In this document: positions 45,457 to 53,070 of the stretch, piece after piece
Layout of the letters: every line of letters starts with the position of its first letter
Numbering within the stretch: the first letter of the stretch is position 1
Assembly: GCA_902595285.1 (NCBI GenBank)
Contig: CACJPL010000002.1
Coordinates: 1-64,000, forward strand
DNA: 64,000 nt
Origin: an uncultured Pelagibacteraceae bacterium
GTDB taxonomy: Bacteria > Pseudomonadota > Alphaproteobacteria > Pelagibacterales > Pelagibacteraceae
Direction: 5' to 3'
Notes under the pieces: model-generated
Seen by the model: the letters and a program-made list of their open reading frames with translations, nothing else
What the model was told of the DNA's origin: nothing
Databases searched by the model: none
Position numbers and translations under genes: made by a program

Positions 45457-45627
45457 TTCTATCTTTAGTATTTCTTTTTTTTTACCTACCAGATATTGTT
45501 ACTGCTAAAGAACAAAAATAGACTAAAACATGACCGAATCGGAGAGTAAAAAGTTCTCATTTTCTTATTAATTATAGCGAGATTAACATAAATAGGATTA
45601 ATTCTATAACAGTAATTTTAAAAAAAA

Positions 45628-47583
45628 ATGAACAAAAAACTTTGGGAAGCCTCATTACATCAGAAAAGAAATTCGAATTTATTTAGATTTGAAAAATTTC
45701 TAGCAAAAAAATTTAATTACATACCAGAACAAAATTTTAAAAAATTATTTAATTGGACTATTAAAAACCCAAAAATGTTTTGGTCTTCAATATGGGAATA
45801 TTCAAATCTTAAAGGACTTAAAAAGGATAAATTTTATTTACCAAAGAATATAATGAAAAGTAAATTTTTAATACAGTCAAAATTAAATTTTGCTGAAAAC
45901 CTATTATCAAAAAATGATAACTCAAAAGCAGTAACATTCATTAGTGAAAATGGTTATCGTGAAGAAAAATCTTGGAGAGAATTAAACTATAATACTATAA
46001 AAGTAGTTAATTTTTTAAATAAAATTAAAATTAAAGAAAAAGATAGGATTGCAGCATATACAGTAAATCAAATAGAAACTGTGGAGAGCTTTTTAGCAAC
46101 TAGCGCCATAGGTGCTATATGGTCCTCTTGCTCACCAGATTTTGGCACACAAGGAGTCATAGAGAGATTTTCTCAAATAAAACCAAAGTTGTTAATTATT
46201 ACTGATAGATATTATTATAATGGAAAAGAGATCAATGTTCTTGAAAGATTGCCAAATATTTTAAAAAAAATTAAATCTATTAAAAATATTTTAATTATAA
46301 ATTACCCTGGTAAAAGAAATTTGAAGCCAAATAAAATTCACGGGGTAAAAATATTTTTTTACAAAAATTTAAAAAATAAAAAGGAGACAGAAATTTCATA
46401 TAAAAAATTTGACTTTGACAAAGAATTAGCAATTTTATATTCAAGTGGCACAACAGGAAAGCCAAAATGTATATGTCATAGAGCTGGAGGAGTTTTGTTG
46501 CAACATTTAAAGGAGCATAAACTTCACTGTAATGTAAAAGAGGGTGATAATATTTTTTATTTTACTACCTGTGGATGGATGATGTGGAATTGGTTGATAA
46601 CTTTTTTAGCATCTAAAGCTTCAATAGTTCTTTTTGAGGGTTTTCCCATGTATAAAAAAAATGATTTATTATTCAAAATAGCAGAGAAAGAGAGAATTTC
46701 GTTATTCGGCATAAGTGCCAAATATATAGATCAATTAAAAAAACTTAATCTAAAGATAAATAATAAATATAAACTTAAGTATATGAAAACCATTTGTTCA
46801 ACTGGATCACCTTTATCACCTGATAGTTTTGATTATGTTTATAAAAATATAAAAAAAAATGTACATTTAGCTTCGATTGCAGGCGGAACAGACTTAGTAT
46901 CTTGCTTTGTTTTAGGAAATATATATTCACCAGTTTACAAAGGACAGATTCAGAATAACGGTTTAGGAATGAATACAGATGTTTTTTCTGAAAAAGGAAA
47001 ATCATTAATAAACAAAAAGGGAGAATTAGTTTGTAAATCAGCATTTCCATCGATGCCAATTTATTTTTGGAATGATAAAAATAATCAAAAATATAAGTCT
47101 GCATATTTTAAAAGATTTAAAGATGTTTGGCATCATGGCGATTATGCTGAGAAAAAACCTAATGGAGGATATATAATTTATGGAAGATCAGATACCACTT
47201 TAAATCCAGGGGGTGTCCGATTAGGTACTGCAGAGATATACTCTGAGGTTGAAAAATTTAAAGAAATAAAAGAGTCAATTGTTGTAGGACAATCTTGGGA
47301 TAATGATGTTAGAATAATTCTATTTATTGTTATGAGTAAAAATTTTTTATTAACAGATGTTCTGTTTGATAAAATAAAATCACAAATTAGAAAAAATGCA
47401 TCCCCTAGACATGTGCCCAGTAAAATAATTGTTGTAAAAGATATCCCCAGAACAAAAAGCGGAAAGGTGGTTGAGCTTGCAGTAAAAAATACAATAGAGG
47501 GTAATAAGATTAAAAATATTGAAGCTTTAGCAAATCCAGAAGCATTGAATCAATTTAGGAATTTAAAAGAGTTAAGTTTTTAA
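45628..47583 (+). CDS. Acetoacetyl-CoA synthetase
   Basis: 651 residues. Adenylate-forming enzyme: ILYSSGTTGKPKCICHRAGG near residue 269, FYFTTCGWMMWNWL near 310, GGTDLVSCFVLGN near 427 (acetoacetate-specific region), GRSDTTLNPGGVRLGTAEIY near 520 and the C-terminal catalytic Lys in PRTKSGKVVELAVK. N-terminal LWEASLHQKRNSNL resembles AacS rather than acetyl-CoA synthetase. It activates acetoacetate with ATP and CoA, for ketone body or polyhydroxybutyrate-related carbon. It ends exactly where the next gene begins (TAAATG). Confidence 0.88.
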   Translation: MNKKLWEASLHQKRNSNLFRFEKFLAKKFNYIPEQNFKKLFNWTIKNPKMFWSSIWEYSNLKGLKKDKFYLPKNIMKSKFLIQSKLNFAENLLSKNDNSKAVTFISENGYREEKSWRELNYNTIKVVNFLNKIKIKEKDRIAAYTVNQIETVESFLATSAIGAIWSSCSPDFGTQGVIERFSQIKPKLLIITDRYYYNGKEINVLERLPNILKKIKSIKNILIINYPGKRNLKPNKIHGVKIFFYKNLKNKKETEISYKKFDFDKELAILYSSGTTGKPKCICHRAGGVLLQHLKEHKLHCNVKEGDNIFYFTTCGWMMWNWLITFLASKASIVLFEGFPMYKKNDLLFKIAEKERISLFGISAKYIDQLKKLNLKINNKYKLKYMKTICSTGSPLSPDSFDYVYKNIKKNVHLASIAGGTDLVSCFVLGNIYSPVYKGQIQNNGLGMNTDVFSEKGKSLINKKGELVCKSAFPSMPIYFWNDKNNQKYKSAYFKRFKDVWHHGDYAEKKPNGGYIIYGRSDTTLNPGGVRLGTAEIYSEVEKFKEIKESIVVGQSWDNDVRIILFIVMSKNFLLTDVLFDKIKSQIRKNASPRHVPSKIIVVKDIPRTKSGKVVELAVKNTIEGNKIKNIEALANPEALNQFRNLKELSF

Positions 47584-48810
47584 ATGTTAAAAGATTTAAT
47601 TAAAAATTTAAAACCGTCATCTACTTTAATGATTAATGAAGCCTCTAAGAAAATAGAGGAGCAAGGGAAAAAAATATTTAAATTTGGTTTTGGACAATCA
47701 CCGTTTAGTGTACCGCAAGATGTTGTTGAGGAGTTAAAAAAAAATTCCTATCAAAATAAATATTTACCAATTCAAGGACTTAATCAATTAAGAGAGGTCG
47801 TAGCAAAATATACTTCAAGCAAGAAAAATTATGAATATAATTCTTCTAATGTTTTGATTGGACCTGGTTCTAAAGAATTAATGTTTTTGCTTCAAATAAT
47901 TTTTGATGGTGAAATCATTTTGCCAGCTCCGAGTTGGGTTTCTTATGCTCCGCAAGCAATTTTGGGTAGAAATAAAATACAAATAGTTCAAACAAAAAGA
48001 GAAAATAATTGGTTTCCAACTGGACAAGAAATTGAAGAAATAATTTTTAAAGATGATAAAAAAAATTATCTTTTATTTTTAAATTCTCCTAATAATCCAT
48101 CGGGACAAGTTTGTGAAAGATTAGATGAAATCTCTCAAATAGCTAAAAAATATAAACTTATAATTTTATCTGATGAGATATATTCAGAGTTATGTTTTAA
48201 ATCTAATTTTAAATCAATTTCCAGTTTTTGTCCTGAAAAAACTATTATCAGTAATGGTTTAAGTAAATGGTGTGGAGCCGGTGGTTGGAGATTAGGTTAT
48301 TTTATAATACCAGATTCATTAAACGATATAAATAAAATGATTAATGTATTAGCTAGCGAGACCTTTTCAGCAGTAAGTGCTCCTATCCAATATGCAGCTA
48401 TAAAAGCTTATAAAAACGATCATAGAAAATATATTACAAAATCTAAAAATATTCTTAAAGCAGTGGGCGAGTATGTTTATTCAAATTTAAAATCAAATAA
48501 AATTTTAATTAATAAACCTCAAGGAGGTTTTTATTTAATGCCAGAATTTTTAAATAATAAATTCGAAAGTTCATCCGAGATGTGTAATAATATATTAAGT
48601 AATACTGGAATTGCTTTATTACCAGGATCTGATTTTGGATTTAAGCCAGATAGAATGTTAGCAAGATTAAGCTTCACAGATTTTGATGGACAAAAATTTA
48701 TGGACCAAATTGATGAAAATGAGAAAATTGATAATGATACAATTAAAAAGCTAGCACCAAAAATTGTAGAAGGTGTTGATATACTAAATAAATGGTCTGA
48801 ATCTTTGTAA
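47584..48810 (+). CDS. Pyridoxal-phosphate aminotransferase, class I/II
   Basis: 408 residues of fold type I. Conserved parts: LNSPNNPSGQVCERLDEI near residue 165, ILSDEIYSELCF near 200, the PLP Lys in SNGLSKWCGAGGWRLGYFI near 226, and C-terminal ARLSFTDFDG near 360. It falls in the aspartate/aromatic/alanine aminotransferase group; substrate cannot be fixed. It is co-transcribed with the acetoacetyl-CoA synthetase (no gap). Confidence 0.85.
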   Translation: MLKDLIKNLKPSSTLMINEASKKIEEQGKKIFKFGFGQSPFSVPQDVVEELKKNSYQNKYLPIQGLNQLREVVAKYTSSKKNYEYNSSNVLIGPGSKELMFLLQIIFDGEIILPAPSWVSYAPQAILGRNKIQIVQTKRENNWFPTGQEIEEIIFKDDKKNYLLFLNSPNNPSGQVCERLDEISQIAKKYKLIILSDEIYSELCFKSNFKSISSFCPEKTIISNGLSKWCGAGGWRLGYFIIPDSLNDINKMINVLASETFSAVSAPIQYAAIKAYKNDHRKYITKSKNILKAVGEYVYSNLKSNKILINKPQGGFYLMPEFLNNKFESSSEMCNNILSNTGIALLPGSDFGFKPDRMLARLSFTDFDGQKFMDQIDENEKIDNDTIKKLAPKIVEGVDILNKWSESL

Positions 48811-48891
48811 AATCTTTCTATACATTCATTATTATTTTTTGTTAGAATAAATTTATATAAATAACGACATATAATTATAGAGGGGTAAATA

Positions 48892-49896
48892 ATGAGAAAA
48901 ATAATAACATCTCTATCAAGTGCTTTACTGATTTTATTTGCATCGCTTTCATTAAATGGTGTTGCTAAATCAGCAGAGTTCTTCACGATAGGAACAGGCG
49001 GACCTACAGGAGTATATTTTCAAACAGGTAACGCAATTTGTAAAATGCTACACAAATCAGCAATTAGTGCTGATCATGGAAGAAAAAAAGGTACAGCAAA
49101 AGCTTACAGATGTACTGCGCCATCAACTGGTGGATCAAATTATAATATTGGCCAAATCGCAGCTGGGGAATTTCAGTTTGGTGTTGCTCAATCAGACTGG
49201 CAGTATCATGCTGTCAATGGTTCGAGTAAATGGGAAGGAAAACAATATAGTGATTTGAGAGCTGTTTTTTCAGTTCATAATGAACCTTTTCAAATATGGG
49301 CTAGAAAAAAAGCAAAAATTAAAAATTTTTCTGATTTAGAAGGAAAAGTAGTTAACATTGGTAATCCTGGTTCAGGTCAAAGAGGAACTATGGAAGAACT
49401 TATGAAAGCTATGGGTGTTGATAATAGTTTCTTTAAATCAACAACAGAACTTACTTCATCTGAGCAAGTAAAAGCTTTATGTGATGGAAAGATAGATGCT
49501 TTTGGTTATTCAGTTGGTTTCCCTAACGGTGCAATGGAACAAGCAGCAACTTGTGCAGCTAAAGCATCGCCTATCAATTTAACTGGACCTGAGGTTCAAG
49601 GTTTAATTGATGGTGCGGATTATTACGCTCAAGCTGTAATTCCTAAAGGTACTTATACTAAACAGAAAAAAGACGCTACTACTTTTGGTGTAAAAGCTAC
49701 TGTAGTAACTTCTGCAGATGTTTCTGAAGAACTTGTATATTTAGTTACAAAAGCTGTTTTTGAAAACTTTGATGATTTCAAAAAACAACATCCAGCATTT
49801 AGTTTTTTGGAAAAGAAAAACATGATTAAAGACGGTTTATCTGCTCCACTACACCCTGGTGCTATTAAATACTATAAAGAAGCTGGATTAATGTAA
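48892..49896 (+). CDS. TAXI-family TRAP transporter solute-binding protein
   Basis: 334 residues. Signal peptide MRKIITSLSSALLILFASLSL ending near the AKSAEF site, then the TAXI-type fold: FFTIGTGGPTGVYFQTGN near residue 25, GGSNYNIGQIAAGEFQFGVAQSD near 78, VVNIGNPGSGQRGTMEEL near 152. It delivers an unknown substrate (family members bind glutamate-like or other organic acids) to the permease. A GAGGGG ribosome-binding site and a TATAAT at 48870 precede it; a terminator follows it, so it is probably made in excess over the permease. Confidence 0.9.
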   Translation: MRKIITSLSSALLILFASLSLNGVAKSAEFFTIGTGGPTGVYFQTGNAICKMLHKSAISADHGRKKGTAKAYRCTAPSTGGSNYNIGQIAAGEFQFGVAQSDWQYHAVNGSSKWEGKQYSDLRAVFSVHNEPFQIWARKKAKIKNFSDLEGKVVNIGNPGSGQRGTMEELMKAMGVDNSFFKSTTELTSSEQVKALCDGKIDAFGYSVGFPNGAMEQAATCAAKASPINLTGPEVQGLIDGADYYAQAVIPKGTYTKQKKDATTFGVKATVVTSADVSEELVYLVTKAVFENFDDFKKQHPAFSFLEKKNMIKDGLSAPLHPGAIKYYKEAGLM

Positions 49897-49915
49897 TTTA
49901 ATTTCTTAAAAATAT

Positions 49916-49951
49916 AAAAAGGCCTGGTAATTTTTACCGGGCCTTTTTTTT
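49916..49951 (+). terminator. Terminator between TRAP binding protein and permease
   Basis: AAAAAGGCCTGGTAA-TTT-TTACCGGGCCTTTTTTTT: a 10-bp stem with one G-T pair extended by A/T pairs, followed by eight T. It lies 19 bases after the binding-protein stop and 19 bases before the permease ATG, so it should attenuate read-through rather than separate unrelated genes. Confidence 0.92.
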
Positions 49952-49969
49952 ATGGTATGAATAATTTTA

Positions 49970-52291
49970 ATGAGCGACTCAATTAGTGCCAAAATAAAAC
50001 ATAAAATAAGTGAAGATTTATCACCAACTAGAAATATTACTGGCTTTCATTTAAAAATTGTTTCAGCTATCGCAATTATATGGTCTTTATTTCAACTATG
50101 GTATGCTTCACCATTTCCGTTTATTTTAAACATTGGAATTTTTAAGGGATTACCAGCAAGAGCAATTCACTTAGGATTTGCTCTTACTTTGGCTTTTTTA
50201 ATCTATCCAATATCAAAGGGTAAGAAAATTTCATTTTTTGATGTTTTAATAAGTTTTTTAGGAGCAATATCTTGTCTTTACATTTATTTTTTTTATGACC
50301 AACTTGTTGATAGAGGGGGTGTTCTTTTAAACTTAAAGATTACAGATACATTCAATTTTCCATTAGAATTAATTTTAGGAGGATTTGGAATATTAATTCT
50401 TTTAGAGGCTACTAGGAGAGCAATTGGTTTACCTTTAGTAATTATTGCAAGTTGTTTTTTATTATTTTCTTATTTTGGAAGATATGCACCCGAAATAATT
50501 TCTCATGGAGGTCTTTCTTTAAATAGACTTGTAGGTTTTCAATGGCTTGATCAAGAGGCAATTTTTGGAATCCCAATTGGTGTATCAGTGGATTTTATTT
50601 TCTTATTTGTTTTATTTGGTGCTTTGCTTGAAACGGCTGGTGGTGGAAAATATTTTTTAGATCTTGCTTTTGCAATGGTTGGAAAAATGCGAGGGGGACC
50701 AGCGAAGGCAGCAATTTTAGGTTCAGGTATGACTGGATTAATTTCAGGATCTTCAATTGCAAACACAGTTACGACTGGAACATTTACAATTCCAATTATG
50801 AAAAAAACTGGTTTTTCAAAAGAAAAAGCTGGTGCCATTGAGGTTTCTTCATCAGTCAATGGTCAGATAATGCCACCTGTCATGGGGGCGGCAGCATTTG
50901 TAATGGCAAGTTTTATTGGTGTAACTTATTTTGAAATAGTTAAACATGCTTTCTTACCAGCTATTATTTCTTATATAGCACTATTCTATATTTCACATTT
51001 AGAAGCTTTAAAATTAAATCTTAAGGGAATGCATGATGCAGACGTTCCTCATTTAAAAAAAACTTTTTTATCTGGGATACATTTTTTAATACCAATTTTT
51101 GTTTTAATTTATACTTTAGTTTATTTAAGATTTACTGCCTCTTATTCAATTTTTTATGCAACAATTACTTTGGTTTCAGTAAATTTAATAAATTTGTTAA
51201 TAAAAAAAAAAATTAAAAAAGATGCTTTTAAAGAATGGTTTAATCAAACAATAGTTGGTTTTGAAAAAGGTGCTTTAAATATGGTTGCTGTTGGTATAGC
51301 AATAGCAACTGCAGGTATTATAGTAGGAGCGGTTGGATCTACTGGTTTAAGTACTAATTTAATAATAGTAATTGAGTCTATAGCTAAGGATAACGTTACT
51401 ATTCTATTGTTTTTAACAATCATTCTATGTTTACTTTTAGGAATGGGTTTACCAACAACTGCAAATTATGTTGTTGTTGCTTCTTTAATGGCGACTGTTT
51501 TAGTAGATGTTGGGAATGCCTCAGGTTTTATTTTTCCTTTAATTGCAGTTCATTTATTTGTCTTCTATTTTGGCTTAATGGCTGATGTAACGCCACCAGT
51601 TGGGCTTGCTTCTTATGCAGCTGCAGGAATATCTGGTGGAGATCCTTTAAGAACAGGAGTGCAAGCTTTTTGGTATAGTTTAAGAACAGGAATTTTGCCG
51701 ATTGTATTTTTATTTAACCATGAACTTTTACTTATTGGCATTGAAAACATTTGGCATGGATTGATTGTAATCATAACTTCTTTAATTGGAATTTTAATAT
51801 TTACCTCAGCCACTCAAGGTTGGTTTATTAATAAACTTAAATGGTATGAAATAATTATTTTTTTAGTAATTTCTATTTCCTTGTTATCACCCGACTTTGT
51901 TTTAAACAAATTTTATCCGAAATATAATTATGAAGAAATTACTAAAATTAATTCAATGAAATTAGATTCTACAAAAGAAATTCAAATTAAAATAACAAGG
52001 CCTAGTTTATACGGAGAAAGATATAAGTTATTTGTGATATCAAAAAATACCTTTGAGGATAAATTTACTTTAGAAGACTATGGAATCACATTATTGAAAC
52101 AAGATGATAAAGTTGTTGTTGATAATTTGAAATGGAATGGAGAGGCAAAAAAAAATGGCTTAGAAATGGGAGACTATATAAGTGAATTTAAAATTGAAAA
52201 TTCAGATAGACCATCCAAAAATATCGTTTATCCTATAGCAATATTATTGTTAGTAGTATTCGGCTACTTAAACTTAAAAAGGAAAGAGTAA
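49970..52291 (+). CDS. TRAP transporter fused permease (DctQM type) with C-terminal soluble domain
   Basis: 773 residues. The N-terminal four-helix DctQ-like part (about 35-180) is fused to the DctM permease: GSGMTGLISGSSIANTVTTG near 250, SSVNGQIMPPVMGAAAFVM near 289, LLLGMGLPTTANYVVVASL near 488 and FYFGLMADVTPPVGLASYAA near 528. A hydrophilic region near 660-750 (ITRPSLYGERYKLFVISK, with a PDZ-like NGLEMGDYISEFKIE) and a last helix match the DUF3394 extension of TAXI-TRAP permeases. It imports the substrate with a sodium or proton gradient. Substrate unknown. Confidence 0.9.
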   Translation: MSDSISAKIKHKISEDLSPTRNITGFHLKIVSAIAIIWSLFQLWYASPFPFILNIGIFKGLPARAIHLGFALTLAFLIYPISKGKKISFFDVLISFLGAISCLYIYFFYDQLVDRGGVLLNLKITDTFNFPLELILGGFGILILLEATRRAIGLPLVIIASCFLLFSYFGRYAPEIISHGGLSLNRLVGFQWLDQEAIFGIPIGVSVDFIFLFVLFGALLETAGGGKYFLDLAFAMVGKMRGGPAKAAILGSGMTGLISGSSIANTVTTGTFTIPIMKKTGFSKEKAGAIEVSSSVNGQIMPPVMGAAAFVMASFIGVTYFEIVKHAFLPAIISYIALFYISHLEALKLNLKGMHDADVPHLKKTFLSGIHFLIPIFVLIYTLVYLRFTASYSIFYATITLVSVNLINLLIKKKIKKDAFKEWFNQTIVGFEKGALNMVAVGIAIATAGIIVGAVGSTGLSTNLIIVIESIAKDNVTILLFLTIILCLLLGMGLPTTANYVVVASLMATVLVDVGNASGFIFPLIAVHLFVFYFGLMADVTPPVGLASYAAAGISGGDPLRTGVQAFWYSLRTGILPIVFLFNHELLLIGIENIWHGLIVIITSLIGILIFTSATQGWFINKLKWYEIIIFLVISISLLSPDFVLNKFYPKYNYEEITKINSMKLDSTKEIQIKITRPSLYGERYKLFVISKNTFEDKFTLEDYGITLLKQDDKVVVDNLKWNGEAKKNGLEMGDYISEFKIENSDRPSKNIVYPIAILLLVVFGYLNLKRKE

Positions 52292-52293
52292 AA

Positions 52294-52719
52294 TTATCCA
52301 CCTGGTCCTAAATTAGAAGGCTTTATTTTAATAATTTTCCATACTCCAGATGCAGAAGTTATTATTTTATCATTACACTTTAGCTCACAAAATAAAAAGA
52401 CAAGAGTATTTGTTTTTTTTAAAATTTTTGTACGTCCAATAATTTCATCCCCAATTTTTGAAGCACCTATAAATTTAATATCTAAAGAGATAGTTACACA
52501 GGGTGCATTATCTGCAGCTCTATGCGCAGCTGTTCCCGCTCCTGCATCTATTAATGCAGATAAATAACCTCCATGGGTTATTCCAGCAGCATTTAAATGA
52601 TTTTCATTAATTATAGATTTAAATTCGTATTCGTTCTCTGAAATAGTTCTAAATAAAACACCACCATTGTGTTTCATAAAACCAGGTTTAATACTTATTT
52701 GTTCAAATTCTTTGCTCAT
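52294..52719 (-). CDS. PaaI-type acyl-CoA thioesterase
   Basis: 141 residues with a single hot-dog fold. Signature AAGITHGGYLSALIDAGAGTAAHRA near residues 44-68 (HGG and catalytic Asp), then VTISLDIKFIGASKIGDEI near 75. It hydrolyses an acyl- or aryl-CoA; substrate unknown. It is convergent with the TRAP permease with a 2-base gap. Confidence 0.85.
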   Translation of the reverse strand: MSKEFEQISIKPGFMKHNGGVLFRTISENEYEFKSIINENHLNAAGITHGGYLSALIDAGAGTAAHRAADNAPCVTISLDIKFIGASKIGDEIIGRTKILKKTNTLVFLFCELKCNDKIITSASGVWKIIKIKPSNLGPGG

Positions 52720-52725
52720 AATTTT

Positions 52726-52824
52726 TTATAATACAAAAGTTAAAATTAACAAAATAATTAAAATAATTATAAAAAAATAAATTACAGATTTTTGTAAAGA
52801 TGCTTTTAAAAGCCAATCAAACAT
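52726..52824 (-). CDS. Possible 32-residue single-span membrane peptide
   Basis: An ORF too short for the track: MFDWLLKASLQKS followed by a continuous hydrophobic helix (VIYFFIIILIILLILTF) to the C-terminus. AAAGGA lies 7 bases before the ATG, a better ribosome-binding site than most genes here. It sits between tRNA-Arg and the thioesterase gene, 6 bases before the latter's start. In AT-rich DNA such hydrophobic short ORFs can arise by chance, so this is tentative. Confidence 0.4.
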   Translation of the reverse strand: MFDWLLKASLQKSVIYFFIIILIILLILTFVL

Positions 52825-52837
52825 TTTCATTTCCTTT

Positions 52838-52914
52838 TGGTGGACCGCCCAGAACTCGAATCTGGAATCTCCCGGTTCGTAGCCGAGCGCCTTATCCAAT
52901 TTGGCCAGCGGTCC
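52838..52914 (-). tRNA. tRNA-Arg (anticodon ACG)
   Basis: On the minus strand GGACCGC...GCGGTCC closes the acceptor stem, the anticodon arm is CTCGG-CTACGAA-CCGGG with anticodon ACG (A34 normally edited to inosine, reading CGU/CGC/CGA), the T-arm is CCAGA-TTCGAGT-TCTGG, and CCA is encoded. 77 bases. A possible -10 TATATT lies 16 bases upstream. Confidence 0.95.
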
Positions 52915-52963
52915 TAAAATTGCTTATCTAAATATACCAAAGTTACTGCATTTTTTGATTTTA

Positions 52964-52980
52964 TTAACAAATTTTGTTAA
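52964..52980. promoter_or_regulatory. Perfect 17-bp palindrome between tRNA-Arg and aceE
   Basis: TTAACAAA-T-TTTGTTAA is a perfect 8-bp inverted repeat with a one-base centre, 38 bases upstream of the likely aceE -10. It may be the binding site of a regulator of the pyruvate dehydrogenase operon. It does not resemble the enterobacterial PdhR box. Confidence 0.55.
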
Positions 52981-53017
52981 ATAAAAATACAGCTTTGCAC
53001 AAAAAGTCTAATTAATG

Positions 53018-53026
53018 TGCTAAAAT
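53018..53026 (+). promoter_or_regulatory. Candidate extended -10 promoter of aceE-aceF
   Basis: TGCTAAAAT fits an extended -10 (TGnTAtAAT). A TTGCAC at 52995 is a possible -35 but with a 20-base spacer. Transcription would start near 53033, leaving a leader of about 38 bases that includes GGGT-ATATAA-ACCC (53049-53062), a small hairpin just before the ATG. Confidence 0.4.
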
Positions 53027-53070
53027 AACATTAAACATACTTTTATTTGGGTATATAAACCCTTTTTAAA

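Noticed and set aside
45457-45627. Small gene or RNA between the Suv3-type helicase and acetoacetyl-CoA synthetase
   Set aside because: Only a 13-codon ORF and a weak imperfect palindrome (ATAGGATTAATTCTAT at 45592) are seen; no support for a gene.
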